In this document: positions 34,244-48,600 of the stretch, in pieces | Numbering within the stretch: the stretch's first letter is position 1 | Layout of the letters: each line of letters opens with the position of its first letter | NCBI GenBank assembly: GCA_024867545.1 | Contig: JANFNE010000009.1 | Coordinates: 780,501-844,500, forward strand | From: Phytopythium helicoides | Taxonomy: Eukaryota; Oomycota; Peronosporomycetes; Pythiales; Pythiaceae | Direction of reading: 5' to 3' | Length of the DNA: 64,000 bases | Notes under the pieces: model-generated | The model's input: the letters and a program-made list of their open reading frames with translations, nothing else | Told to the model about the DNA's origin: nothing | The model's database searches: none | Position numbers and translations under genes: made by a program

Positions 34244-34413
34244 CACATCAGGGGCCACAAAGTGTCTGCAGGTGCGCTCAGCGTTGCCCGCAGATAGCAC
34301 TGTATACTCAGGCATTGTTGCATTTACACTGGGTTCCATTTCCAGTCATCGTCTTTTATCGTAGGATGCCGGGCTTACCACGGCCATACCCGCGAGCCGA
34401 AGGCGAGTGCTAG
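33183..34413 (+). repeat. Right arm of the Fanzor inverted repeat
   Basis: Mirror of 31423-32653. It ends in CCGAAGGCGAGTGCTAG, after which the two outer flanks share no sequence. Confidence 0.9.
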
Positions 34414-34525
34414 AAGTAGCCATGTGAGACTTTCGCGAACGTATCCGAAAAAGCTGATACAAGCACTTCGCTGACATGACTCGTCCAACTGTGCCTGGTG
34501 GTCGAGCGCCACTTGCGTCCAGTCC

Positions 34526-34566
34526 CGCGGGAACTTACCTCGCAGCTTGCGAGGTATTTTCCCGCG
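34526..34566. repeat. 41-bp nested palindrome with E2F-like arms
   Basis: An outer stem CGCGGGAA/TTCCCGCG (8 bp) encloses an inner stem TACCTCGCA/TGCGAGGTA (9 bp) with a 3-base loop. The two stems are separated by symmetric 2-base bulges. The outer arms also read as opposed E2F-type TTCCCGC sites. It lies in the 34414-35130 intergenic stretch, where nothing else was recognised. Confidence 0.6.
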
Positions 34567-35133
34567 AGTCGCAGGTGTACTCTACTGCAGTCAGTTCTTC
34601 GTTTCCTCCAGCGAAGCAAACCTCATGTTTTCGAAGCATGAATGTATCATCAGGCAATCTTAGATCCACAGAGCAGATAATGTAGCGTCATGCTGATGCT
34701 GTTTGAGGCCATGCACGCATCGACCCATTACATACATGTATCAGAGCGGTAACTCGAGGTAGCGTCCCTCGCAATGGAGCTCCACAAGCTTACCAACTTT
34801 TCGCTATCATCAGAGGATTCACTGCAATCGGAGCAACAACAGTCTTTGCGTGTTATAAAAAACCAGCCTAGACTACTCTTGCCCAACTACACCTGCCGAG
34901 CTCGGCAAGGGGCGAACGCCCGAAAAAATCACAAATACTAGTAGACCTACGGCCTTGCGGCGCTTGCTCTCCTTCCTCTCGCTAGCTCACTCGCTCGTGA
35001 ACTCTCATCACGGGCACCAAGTTGAGAAACTCAACTCCACCCTCTCGTCATCTGCCCTCTCACAGGAAAAGACAGGTGTACATGAGCCCAGGGAATAGCC
35101 TTGTTCTCCGGGCTATCCACGATCGGCAACTGT

Positions 35134-36336
<1,203 letters not shown>

Positions 36337-36682
36337 TTAGAGACTGGGCGTTTGTATGGCGCAGGTGGCCCTCGGGCCGCGACACCAGCGAGCATGGAGC
36401 CGCTCGGGTCGATTGCACACTGCTGGCTGTGCTGTGAGACGTTGCTGCTTGGACAAGCGCCGAGTGGCGGTTGAGTGACAGTGGAATGGGGGGATTCCGG
36501 CCGGCTCGACCTGGTGCAGGAGGCCACTTGGACGCTTGAGCAAGGAGTTTGCGAACGTGGTGATCGCAGTGGCGACACTGCAGCCGTTGGATCGAAGCGA
36601 ACGAGGTGATGCCGCGGCATCATACCATGTTGCGGTGTCAAAGGGGGTTTGACGACGTCACCCGTAAAAAGTCGATGAGGTG

Positions 36683-36715
36683 GCCAATCAGCGTCGGGGA
36701 TTTGCGTAAAAAGTG
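36683..36715 (-). promoter_or_regulatory. Upstream element shared by both GAPDH genes (copy 1 side)
   Basis: Read towards the gene it is ACTTTTTACGCAAATCC, then a short spacer, then GATTGGCC with an inverted CCAAT box. It lies about 530 bp before the ATG. The matching site of copy 2 is at 38303-38335, although the sequences around both have diverged. A second ACTTTTTACG box lies at about 36662-36673. Confidence 0.6.
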
Positions 36716-38302
36716 GCTCCAAGCAGCCTTTTGGACTCAGATGCCGCGTGAGCTTTGCCGCCGTCGAGCAGGGGATTGCAAAGATACGCAGCCAAGTTGA
36801 AGCGAATCTCTTGGCCCGAGTATGAGAGCCTCTTTCCCAGCTCGGCACTGACGTGGTGGCCGGCAGGAGCAATCAGAGAAGACTCGACCAGGTGCTCACT
36901 GCTGTCGGTCGGCCGCGTGGGCAGAGGGTGGACGCTTTTAGTCGGCTCGCCAAGTGATTCACGACGCTCCATGGGATGTCCGTGTCTTTCTCGGCAGCCT
37001 GCGTATCCAAGCGTCCGTCGACGAGCATTCGCTACGAACACTGGCATTGACGGGCCACGCCTCGTCACTGGTCAGCAGGAGACGTACGTGTCCAATTGAC
37101 CATACTGAGCGATCTGCGGCGCTAGATTAGCGACGGCATGGACTCGGAAGCGCTCGCAGCCTCTGCAAGTTCGAGCGCTTGGGATTCGAGCGCACGGGAT
37201 TGTAAACCTTCAAGAAACACGTCTCGAAACATTTGGCCCCAAAACCGTTGTTGTACTACGACCAGACGCGAGCTAGGCGTTTTGGCTAGATCGCATCTAG
37301 CAACCTGCACCGAAACAAACCTGGGATGCGTGTGCGGTGCTGCTGCCTGGATCTTGAGGGCGGAATCCGGGATGAGAACAAAGTGCTCTGCGACCGTCGG
37401 CTCAGCGCAGCCGGACGTCTTCTCGCCCGCTCGTTCTCGAACGTGCGCACCGTTTCAAGACGCTAGGGAGAATGCGATACTTCCTCCGTCCAACCTCGGT
37501 AGTTCTCTGCATGCTGACCCGCATCGTCATCCTGCATTCTCATTGCAAATGCAATCATCAGCCCAGGAAAGAAGTCCAGACAAACCTTCATTGGCATGAA
37601 GGCCTTTTGCGCCGCTCTCGCATTGCGTCACATTCGCTCCAAGCCATCTCTGCAGTGCACGCACTCAATGAGCTCCGACGAGTCATTCAAACGCACCTTC
37701 GTTGCCTTGTGCTTTTCCACACCTCGCTGTTTTTGCTATGCATCCTTCTTCAGCTCATCATTGCAGTGCCGGCCATTGCATCGCACTGCCTTCTCTATCT
37801 CGATCCCATGGCTCCTCGCCGTCCCTATGACACGCATCACCCACCACCAACCGGCTTTGCTACCCCGCAACCAGTCGCTCTCTCCAGGAGTCACATCCAC
37901 CGCCAAGAGTGCTTGCTGCCCTGCATCATCATCCTCGCATTCGCATTCGCATTCGCATTCGCATGACATCCAATGCCACAGCACCCCAAGCGAACTCCAG
38001 CGGCCATACCCCCGACGCCCATGACCACCCCTTTGCTCGATGACACCACTGGCACCACCTCCGAAGCAAAGACCCCGCAGCTCTGCTTGGTTCGCGAGGC
38101 GACAATCCTCGAGTGCATACTCACCACTCGACGAGCATGAGCATTCGCCAACGATGCAGCCCATCGATGACGTACGTACCGTAGGGCTGCATGCTCGACG
38201 CGCAAGCGAGAAAAACGCAGCCAACCCACGCAAAGATTCGTCGCGCGTTTTTCTGCAGAGACGGGCCGTTTCGTTTTCTGCTTGGGGCGGCGCGTGGGCA
38301 TC

Positions 38303-38335
38303 TACTTTTTACGCAAATCCGCGTCGCGGATTGGC
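38303..38335 (+). promoter_or_regulatory. Upstream element shared by both GAPDH genes (copy 2 side)
   Basis: ACTTTTTACGCAAATCC is followed by GCGTCGCG and GATTGGC, about 550 bp before the ATG at 38885. A reversed ACTTTTTTACGC box follows at 38341-38355, making the site quasi-palindromic. Confidence 0.6.
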
Positions 38336-38782
38336 TGGCCGTGCGTAAAAAAGTGGCCGCCGCTTGTCACTTTCCACGTCCTCAGTGTCACAAAGCGAGG
38401 TTCAACGTCAAGCTCTTGCTTGCTCGACACGCGAGGTTTTTTCCTCTGAAGCGCCATTCTTTCGCGGGCCAACAATGCGCACTTGAAGGCGAGCCGCCGC
38501 ACGCCCGTCATGGCACCTCGCCAATCCGCCAGCGCCTGGCGCCCGCCACCAGCGCCTGCAGTACCACGTCCCGATCGTCATCACGAAGTGCTGCTTACGA
38601 TTGCAACGGGCGCGGCGTCGCGTCTGCGCGACCTGGAAACCGACGCAACAGGTCGGAGCATCGTTCCAAGGTTTTTCCAATAAAACCTCATCTAGGTTTT
38701 TATATCTCCTCCTCTCGACGTCATCTGACTGCAAGACAGGGTCAATCCATCGTCAGTCGGCGCAGGTATCTAGCACTGCTAG

Positions 38783-39904
<1,122 letters not shown>

Positions 39905-39907
39905 GCG

Positions 39908-40546
39908 GTTGCTCTCTAAGCACCTGAGGCTGTAATGGCTCCAGCTCGACTCCATCTCGAGCTCCTATTGTGACGTGGTAGCTCCGTGCCGCAATGTAAC
40001 AACAGAAAAATGAAAAGAAAGCGATGCCAATCGATTCATAGTTGCGTTCCAGTTGCTATTGTTGAGCAGTGATCCGTAGGAAGCTTTGCGCTTCCAACAG
40101 GAGTTCGTGATCATATGTTCGTTGACGTCAAATATCACACGGCATTGGCCCGCGTGGGATTGCCACATGAGGATCGTTGACCCAACTTCTCAACTCGGTC
40201 CAAGAGCTCGTGGCGTAAGTACGATTCCCATGACCAAATGCATCACCAATCGTGCCTTCTTGCAACTTTTCAATTGCATGAGCTGCCGGCTTTCGTCCGG
40301 TCCAGCACAAAACACCCACGACCCAATCCACTTCAACTTTACTCGTACCATTTTATAGGTACAGCTGAAGGCGCCAATTCGCTGGATCCAGACAGGTCAG
40401 CGCGGCAAATAAATCCCAATTGCAGCCAATCAAACCGCTTCAGCGCCTGCACGGCAACTTCCAGCGCCGCCTCGACCGTCACTTGGCAACTTTATGCCCA
40501 TCGGGAACTCGGCCGAAGCTGCGCGCGCACGCGACTCCGATTGCCC
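39908..40546. other. Intergenic region between GAPDH copy 2 and the RAD7-like gene
   Basis: Holds the GAPDH 3' UTR and the promoter of the next gene. The sequence CGTACCATTTTATAGG near 40345 is weakly initiator-like. No gene or repeat was recognised. Confidence 0.35.
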
Positions 40547-42477
40547 ATGAAGCGCCGCTCCGCCGCCGCTAAGCGTGCAGCACGCGACTCTCCTGCTCCT
40601 GACGATGCCGACGCTGTCTCCGCGGGCTCTGGGGACGACCAGGAGCCTCAGGAGGCCGCGCAGGAGCAGCAGACGTCGCCCCAGGCGCGTCGAGGGCCTG
40701 GGACGGCGAGCGTGACGCGGGAGCGCGCGCTGTACTTCGCCACGGGCCAGCAAGCGACCGCCAAGAAGCCGCGCACCGGTGGAGAGGCGCAGAACAGGGA
40801 GTCGTGGCCCGGATACTTCAACACGGCGCGTGATCTAAGCGACAACCGCGAGGCCGCGCAGGCCGCGCGCAACGAGGAGATGCAGCGTCGCGAGCGAGAG
40901 GCGGAGGAGGGAGAGCGGCCCAAGTGGACGCCGCGCCGCGCGCCGAGGAAGACAGTGCTCACCCAGCACGCGGTCGTGCCGAGGCTCCAGGACCTGGCGC
41001 TGCGCTGCCTCGCGCGACACATTGACGTCATGCCGACGCTCGAGTACGTGGACTCGACTACGCGCCACCGAGTCGCGCGCGCGGTCGTGGAGCTGCGCTT
41101 GATGAAGACGGAGGGTTTGTGTGTGCTGTATTTTCATAATCACGGTATCGGTGGAGCTAATGATGCGTTGCTGCGTCAGTGCTTCCGCTGTTCATGTTCC
41201 CCGGCGTGACGGAAATCGACATCCCCGACTGCTCAGGCATCGATGAGACTACCTTCGTCACGGTCTTGAAGGAGTGTCTTGAAGCGGGGCTGAACTTGTC
41301 GATCCTTCGGCTGGGCCTTTGTGGGCGATGCGTGTCAGACAGCGTCATCGTTGACTTGGGGTGGGCTACCAATTTGAAGACGCGTACTTCACTTACAATA
41401 ACTAACCTGTTTGCATGAATATAGCGATGCACTCAAGTCGGTCGAGCTCCTGCAAGTTCAAGGATGCTATCGGCTGTCAGATGTTGGGTGTGAAGCGCTC
41501 GTGAGGCGCTGTGCGCCGTCTCTCCAGGAATTTGAGATTTCCTGCAACCAGCGAATCACCAAGCAGTCGGTTGACTACTTTGGGGAGCTGCAGCACCTTC
41601 AGGCACTAACACTTTCCGAGTGCCCACAACTCGATGATGCGAGTCTGGAAGCTCTGCTCAATATGAAAAGTCTATCCAAACTTGCATTGACACAGATGGA
41701 GCGAATCTCGGACGATTTTGTTGAGAAGCTCGCGGGAAGCCTATCAGGACTGCGAGATGTATCATTAGCACGGTGCACTCAGCTATCCGACCACGCTGTT
41801 CGAGCAATTCTTGATGGTTGTCGTGATCTTAAGGTGCTCGACATTTCGGATATGGACGAGCTGACTGACGAGTGTCTTGAGCCGGTGCGATGCAGCTTTT
41901 GCTGTGAATGCTTAGCGGCAGGCCTCAATCTAACTTGTTCAATGCGGTCTGGTCAGGTGCGCATTCATGGTCACTCGCTTCGTCGAGTTTCAATGCGATG
42001 TTGCATCGGCTTCACGGATCTGGCCATCGAGCACCTCGCGATCGGCGCAAATAAATATTTGGAGATCCTTGAGATGTCCAGCGTCGCGGTACGCCTCGCA
42101 CCCCGTGAACGGCCATCAAAGTGTCTAACAGAAGCTTTGTCGCTCGTGCAGGAAGCGACAGACGCAGCGATCTTCGCGCTGCAAGAGCACTGCTCGGATC
42201 TCCACACGCTCGACATTTCGTTCTGCCGATTGGTCTCGGAGGATGCACTTGGTATCTACGTCGACTCGGCCGAGAAACTGCGATCACTCGTGCTGTGGGG
42301 TTGCACACAAGTAGGTGCATTCGTCTACTCTTCTGCCACGCTGTCATGAGCTCGTTGCTTACTTGTAGCTCCTTTGTGAACGAACAGATCACCGCTCGGT
42401 TCCTGACGAGCCACTCGCGCGACGAGCTTATCGTGACGGGCCATCCGCTGCTCACTGGACTGACCATCCGCTACTAG
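40547..42477 (+). CDS. RAD7-like / F-box-LRR-type leucine-rich-repeat protein
   Basis: Six exons keep frame: 40547-41114, 41180-41360, 41425-41884, 41957-42088, 42152-42310, 42388-42477, giving 529 residues. The basic N-terminus contains SWPGYFNTARDL, close to the WPGPFSTA signature of plant RAD7-like LRR proteins. The next block (VPRLQDLALRCLARHID ... LPLFMFPGVTEIDIPDCSGI) resembles the RAD7 region preceding its repeats. Cysteine-containing LRRs follow (LLQVQGCYRLSDVGCEALVRRC, LDISFCRLVSEDAL). In yeast, Rad7 is the LRR subunit of a Rad16-associated ubiquitin ligase in global genome nucleotide-excision repair. That role here is inferred, and a general AMN1/FBXL-type adaptor is the alternative. 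No clear F-box was seen. Confidence 0.75.
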
Positions 42478-42588
42478 TTTGCTATAAACCTGCGCAGACG
42501 GTGGGGCTTTGATATGCACTGCCTTGCTCTGACTCAACACCATTCTTGTGCCTTCAGTTCCTCCTCCTGTTACGATAAAAACGTGTCT

Positions 42589-42973
42589 CTACTCGTCCTT
42601 GTGGTTCTCGCTGGCGGCGGAGGCTTGCGGTGGCGTCTGCTTGGCCTGCTTCTGCAGATCGTCGACCCCGAAGAACTCATCCAACTTGCGGTCGGCGTAC
42701 TTCTGGATCTGCTCTCATCCCCGACGCGCATAGATATAAGTCACTTGCACTGCACTGAGCCTTTCAAACCAGTCGTTCTACGAAGCCACGCACTCCTGTG
42801 AAGACGTGCGGAGGGGGCTCGCGCGCGTCCGCAGGCTCGTCAAGCCCCAGCGCCGCGGGCCCGCGCCGACGCTGTGTGCCGTACTCGGTGAAGAGCACGA
42901 GCTTGACGGCCATGGCGCCGCACGCGACCCACGAGAAGAGCTGCAGCGAGCGGTGGTACTTGCGCTCGATCAT
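42589..42973 (-). CDS. Small single-pass membrane protein, unknown
   Basis: Two exons, 42794-42973 and 42589-42708, are joined over an 85-bp GT-AG intron and give 99 residues. The N-terminal HRSLQLFSWVACGAMAVKLVLF is a hydrophobic segment following a short basic head (MIERKYHR). The C-terminal exon reads IQKYADRKLDEFFGVDD, then a polar Gln/Ala-rich tail. It resembles small organelle membrane subunits in size and topology, but I do not recognise a family. It converges with the RAD7-like gene, 111 bp away. An in-frame ATG at 43012 would add 13 residues. Confidence 0.6.
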
Positions 42974-43192
42974 GACGCCACCACCACACCGGGTTCGTTG
43001 TGTTTGTGCCACTCACCCCAAAACTATTTGTATTGGTGTTTGTATGGGAGCAGATTGGTCCGAGTCTTGCAAAATGGACGAGACCACGTGCGCAACATGT
43101 TACTCGACACAACGCACTGCAACGCACTCCAACTCGCTCCGGCCGACGGACGCGTCTGTGTGTACACACATGAACAATCCTACAGGACGCAG

Positions 43193-44839
43193 CTACACCA
43201 TCATAGGCGCGTCCACCGTCGCCATGGCGGCGGCGTCCAGCTCGCTGCCGAAGCTGTCGCAGTCCGACGCAGCAGCTCGCAGCTGCTCCTTCTCGTCTTC
43301 GCTGTCCCGCGCCAGCATCAGCGCCGAGAGCGAGCTCAAGCCAGGGCGAAGGAACGAGTCCGTAAACGGACTTGCGTCCACTCGGAAAGCCTCCTCCGCG
43401 ACCAAGTTGCTCGACGGCTCTGCATCGGGGTACTCCATCTTGACACAGGCCATTCCGCAACCGAGGCTCGCCACCACAGCGTTGCTGGCGGATATGCCTT
43501 GGTTGTAGAACGCTGGTAGATCGTCGTCTTCGTCATTCAGCTCCTCGGCGTCGGAACCTGGAGATAGAGAGAAGCACGGCGGGCTACAGCTGATCGACGA
43601 CTCTGGTGAGGCCGTCTCCGACTTCCACGACCTCATTGCGTCGTCAAACACGCTTGGCCCGACTGCCGGTACGCCCGACGAGGTCGTGAGCTCAACGTCT
43701 TCTTCGCTCTCGGTGCCTAGTGTACGGGTGAAAAGCATCTCTTTTTCATCCTCCGACTCGGCCAAGATTGAGTCACAGACCTCGTCGCCATCGGGGATCG
43801 CTGGGGGAACCAAAACGGTCGACGCTGCGGGCTTCACCTCTTCGCTCGAGTACTCAAGCTCTTCATTCGCCAGCAGTGACGCCGCCGCATAGCACCAGCC
43901 CAAGCGATCCCAGGTTCCCGTTGACGCACTGGCCTCATCGACTGCCGATACGCTTGTCGGAGACACGGCTGCAGCTGGCATACTCGGCGTGGGCATCTTC
44001 TTGACCTTCTTGGCGCCTTTCCTGGCTGTGCTGCGCTTGTAACGTTTGAACCCAGTGCCACGCGACTTGGATCTCGGCTTGGTGCTCAACTTGGTGGTCG
44101 ATTCTTCTGATGCCAACTTGGCGCTATTCGCTAGCAGCGCCTCGCGGTGCTTCTTCTTGCCCTTCATCGAGGAGTGCCAGTGGTTCTTGACTGCGTTGTC
44201 GGTGCGACCGGGCAGGCGCTGCGTGATCTTGGCCCAGCAGTTGCCGTACTTGGACTGCATCTCCAGGATGATGTTGTCTTCCTCCTCAGTCCATGGGCCT
44301 TTCTTGATCGCCGGGTTGAGCTGGTTGTGCCACCGCTCACGGCACTGCTTGCCATTGCGTCCCGGCAAGTACGACGCGATGACAGCCCACTTGCTGGGGC
44401 CGTACTTGGCCACAAGGCGCTGCATCTCGGAGTCTTCTTGCTCGCTCCAGGGCTTCTTGACGACGGCGCCAACACTCTGCAGCTGATTCCAACGGCGGTT
44501 GCACTGCAGCGCCGTTCGGTTGGGGATCCGCTGCGCGATCGTCTTCCACTTCTTACCGCCAAACTGCAGCACGCCGTCGCGCAGTTTCTCGTCCTATTCC
44601 CGTGCACCCCCGACATCAGGCTCAGCCTATCGATTCGACCGCAGCAACAGCACCACCAACCTCCTCGACGCTCCAGTTCGAAAAAAACTCACTGTCACCA
44701 TCAGCAGGAAACAGCGGCTTGGTACTCTTAGATCTGCGAGGAGCGCGCTAAGCGACGGAGAATGCGCGCGGAGGTGACCACAAGCGACGTACTGGCGAGT
44801 AGAAGTGCGTTTCCGGTACGGGCTGTAGCGCTTGTCCAT
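43193..44839 (-). CDS. Three-repeat (R1R2R3) MYB transcription factor
   Basis: Exons 44793-44839, 44661-44733 and 43193-44593 give 506 residues. R1 is assembled across the second intron (NWSVEE then DEKLRDGVLQFGGKKW), followed by R2 (KPWSEQEDSEMQRLVAKYG) and R3 (GPWTEEEDNIILEMQSKYG ... NHWHSSM). All the spaced tryptophans or their usual hydrophobic substitutes are present. This is the c-Myb/MYB3R architecture that binds DNA with R2 and R3. A lysine/arginine-rich stretch follows (likely nuclear localisation), then a long Ser/Asp/Glu-rich tail typical of activation regions. Oomycete MYB3R proteins are known regulators of sporulation and the cell cycle; the role of this one is not shown by the sequence. 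Confidence 0.88.
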
Positions 44840-45671
44840 CTTGCCACGCTCGTCGAGTGCGAGCCTCGAGGCGCCGAGAGAAAATCGAGTTGTGAGTCGT
44901 TCAGCCGTCCCCATGGGGGTGAGCACCCTTGCAAGCGAGCGAGCGACCCGCCGCTCTGCGCGCACCTGACAAACGCGACAACGCGAGTCTTGATCACCCG
45001 CGTCCCAGATACGCTGGCGGCTGCGACACCCTCGGCAGGCGTTAAGCTTAACGCCCGGCCGCCGTGTCCCGAGAGAAACAAAATTGGATGACCACGAACG
45101 CGAACGACAATGACGACTCGCGCGTCAGGCGAGTTTCGTTCGTCTTGCTTCCTTCGAGCGGAATGCAGGCCAACGATGGCTACCGGCAGCCACCATGCGG
45201 TCGTTGGCGACGCACGACGGCTGCGGCCACCGATTGACGTGGTTGTAGTTCTAGATTTTTGTTTGATGGCATCACGACGCTATCAGCGCGCAGCTCAATG
45301 TCATCATCGCACAGTCGATTTTCTCCGAGGAGGAGAGCTGTTACGATATACGGGCGGGCTTGGCATTCATCCCATTGACAGTCAGTTCCTGACAAAAGGG
45401 CTTGGTCGTCACACCTGAAAGGCTTGGCCGTCACAGCCAATGTTTTTGAGCCAAACTCATCAGTTGCAGACGCAAAGCCTTTGCCGTGATCCAAGTCACT
45501 TCAACCAGAGTGATGGTAGTTGTTAAACGCTAAGCTTCAACATGGATGTGTCAGGTGATCGAAGCGATCTTTTGTCAGCTCAAGTTTCAGAAGAAGCAAG
45601 CGATAGTCTATTCGCCTTCCTGCACACGCATACGAAGAAGATATGCACACGCTTTCCGAGCCTCACCTCCT
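44840..45671. other. Intergenic region between the MYB and Sec16 genes
   Basis: 832 bp holding the MYB promoter and the Sec16 3' flank, both genes being on the minus strand. No gene, RNA or repeat was recognised. Confidence 0.4.
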
Positions 45672-48600
45672 TTACTCTTGGCCGCCTTCGGAGGCAGCAG
45701 GGGTGCTCGATGCGACGGGCTTAAACACCTTGAACTGCGGGCGAGGACGCGCAACGCCAGGTGCAGCGATGCCACGCCCGCGCACAGAACCAGCGCCGTA
45801 CATGCCGCGCGCTGGCGGTGGTGCCATCATGGCTGCTAGCGGGTCCTTTTGCATCAGCTTCGCGTGTGCGTGCATGGGTGGTGGCGCCATCAGCGCCGCC
45901 AACGGGTCGTCACTCGCAGCAGCCATCGACCCTGGCGCAGACTGCGGACCGCTACTCGGTGGCGGTGGGCCGCTGCCACCAAACCCGCTCATAGATGCCG
46001 GCGTGCTACCAGGAAGTGGGCCAATTGGGGGAGCACTCGGCATCGATGGCTCCTCTGTTTCCGTCTCTCCTGGGAACACCCAGCGCTTCTTCTCCTCGTC
46101 AAAGTACGCCTCCATCTGCTCACCGAGCTTGGCAACCTTGGCATCCGGGTTCATCTTGCTCGCGATAAAACCCGATGCGAGCGACGACAGACCGGAAAGC
46201 CACCCACCGCTCTTGGAACCGCTTGGCGGCGGGGTCTTCGATCGACCGCCCTTCTTTGAGTCTTGGTGCTTCGGGCTTGCCTTGCCCTTGTCGCTCGCTG
46301 GGCCGCTGCTCGCCAACGCAGTAGCCTTCGTGGTTGGCTTTGACTCTCCCTCCTTCGAATCAACAGGAGGATCAGCCAGCGCTTTCTCCTGAGCTTGGAA
46401 CGCACCGCGTGGACCAGCATCACCCGATAAGTCGACATGCGGCTTCTGGAACCGAGAAGCAGATGATGCCGACGACGACGACAACGGCGGTGTCGGCACA
46501 GGAGCCATCATGGCTGGCGCGTTTCCACCGCTGCTAGAGCCCGGTCCATAGCCATTGCTGGTGCGGCTATCGTTGCTGCGAGGCGGTTGCTGGTGCTGCA
46601 GTCCATTATATCCGTAGAACTTTGGCTGCTGGGCCGGGACCCCATGCGAAGACGGAGGCCCCGAGCCAACACTGCCCGAACTTGAATATGGCCCAGACGG
46701 TGGGGGGACTCCATGTTGCTGCTGCTGTAGCTGCTGTGGCTGCTGCTGTGGCTGCTGTAGCTGCTGTGGCTGCTGCTGATGCTGTTGATGCTGTTCGTAT
46801 GACTGGAAATCCTGGCCCGGGTGCTGTTGGTACTGCTCTTGTTGTGGTGGTTGCTGGCCGTACTGCTGCTGATCGCCATACTGCTGCTGGTGGCTATACT
46901 GCTGCTGCTCGCCATACTGCTGCTGCTGGTCGTACTGCTGCTGCTGGTCGTACTGCTGCTGCTGGTCGTACTGCTGCTGCTGGTCAAACTGCTGCTGCTG
47001 GTCAAACTGCTGCTGGCCGTACTGCTGCTGCTGCTGGTGCTCTTGCTGCCCATATTGAGTGTACTGATCGGCGGGCTGCTGCGAGTGCTGCCCAAATTGC
47101 TGTCCGTACTGCGTGAACTGCGACTGCTCTTGGATCTGTTGTTCTTCATGCTGCTGGTCGAACGATTCGTACTGGGCAGGTGGAGTTGCGTAGCTGTTTT
47201 CTCCACGCCCCGACATTGGGCCAGATGCCGCCTGCGGCTGCGGCTGCTGCTTTGTCGCGAAATCATGCGCACTCCGCGACGAGCCGGGGGCGTTCCCACT
47301 AACGCTTCCATGAGACGAGCCGGGGGCGTTCCCACTAACGCTTCCATGAGACGACCCGGGGGCATTTGCGAATCCCGACGTAGGTGTGGATGCGGACGAT
47401 GGAGAGTCAATGACCCCCGGAGCAGCACCAGCAAACAACCCGCTACTCGCCGTGCTGGCGCTCGTAGTAGTGACCGCGGCGGGTGGTGCATCTCCACCCT
47501 CAACAATACTATTGACAACGTTGCCCATTTTCCGAAGCATGCTGCCAAGACCCCACTTCCCTTGACGACCACCGGAGCCTGCACCGCGGCTGTTGCTCGC
47601 TGCCACTGCGGCAGCAACAGACGCAATGCGGTCTTGGCCGAGATGCTGTCGAAGGCGATCGTCTAGGACCGTCAGCTGGTTCTGCATGCCTTCAAGATAC
47701 ATCGAGGTGCCTGGCTTCATGGTCGCCGTGATGGCACGAATAACTGTAAGCATGGCGCTCACGTAGCGGAACGCCGTCTCAAGTTTTCCGTGGTCGGCCA
47801 AAACCATGGCGTGGATTAGCTTGTAGCCTTGGAACGGCAGCATCGGAGTCGCCGCCGACCCCAGTGCGCGTCGCTGAGCCCACTCATAGACTTCCGTTCG
47901 CTGAACTGAAGATGCCGACACGTAGAATCGAGCTTGAGCAGGCGATCTGTGATCCGCACCAAGCAGCGCCATCTTTGCGGTAGGTGATGGCGCTTCAACG
48001 CCAATTCCAGCGAGCAAATAGCACGTGTGTGCTGCGGCAACAGCGTTAGACTCGGTCCATAGGCGGTCGCCCAGCTCAATCAAAATGGTGCTTGTATCAG
48101 GTGATGCGTTTGCGATGAGCATCTGGGCATGGCGCACCCACGCTGACAAAATAAGCGACGACGACGCGCCGTGATCTTCGCTCTGCGAACGCAAACGCGC
48201 ATGCAGCAAGCGCTGGGGTTCCTGTACACTCTTCTCCTTCTGGTCCGACAATGCGAGCAATAGCGCTCTGGTCGGGTCGCCTGAAGAGTAGTGAGCATCC
48301 AGGAATGCCCGCACTACGCGCGTGTACTCCTCGCGAGTCGTGCTTGTAGCAAGCAAAAGCGCTTCGGCCCACATGTGGGCAGCCATAGCAGCCTCCACCG
48401 CAGCCATCCTATCTCCCGCTAGTAGCAATTCTCGGATCTGAGCAGCACTCTTGGCTACAACATCTGGGTGCTGTGTTTTCCGACAAATAGCAAACTGTTA
48501 GCACCACTACAAATCCTACAATTGCGTCTCCTTGAAACCGTACCATCCCAGTTTGAGGCAGTCGCGGGGCTGGGATAGCCACAGGGTGAACACTAAACAC

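Larger units (their letters stand above)
31423..34413. mobile_element. Fanzor (eukaryotic TnpB-like) element arranged as an inverted duplication
   Basis: Two copies of the 3' part of one element face outward from a 529-bp spacer. Arms of 1,231 bp mirror each other exactly, with paired coordinates summing to 65836 and few substitutions. Each arm encodes the RuvC/zinc-ribbon half of a Fanzor protein followed by about 170 bp of noncoding 3' end. The spacer holds an N-terminal part of the right copy only. Both outer ends are therefore element right ends. In TnpB/Fanzor elements this end carries the guide RNA scaffold, with the guide taken from the flank. No target-site duplication or classical transposase was seen. 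Confidence 0.85.

Noticed and set aside
31423..34413. A classical DNA transposon with long terminal inverted repeats
   Set aside because: The arms contain the nuclease-coding 3' half itself, there is no transposase in the spacer and no target-site duplication was seen, so a fold-back duplication explains it better.
37935..37964. Possible CRISPR-like or telomere-like array (TCGCAT x5)
   Set aside because: Only a five-copy hexamer microsatellite with no spacers.
36337..38348. Several 60-160-codon ORFs between the two GAPDH genes
   Set aside because: No recognisable family or compositional sign of coding, and they overlap the putative promoter elements.
46821..47666. Leu-rich 281-codon plus ORF opposite the Sec16 Gln array
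   Set aside because: CTG repeats read as poly-Leu; it is a shadow of the CAG/Gln coding strand.
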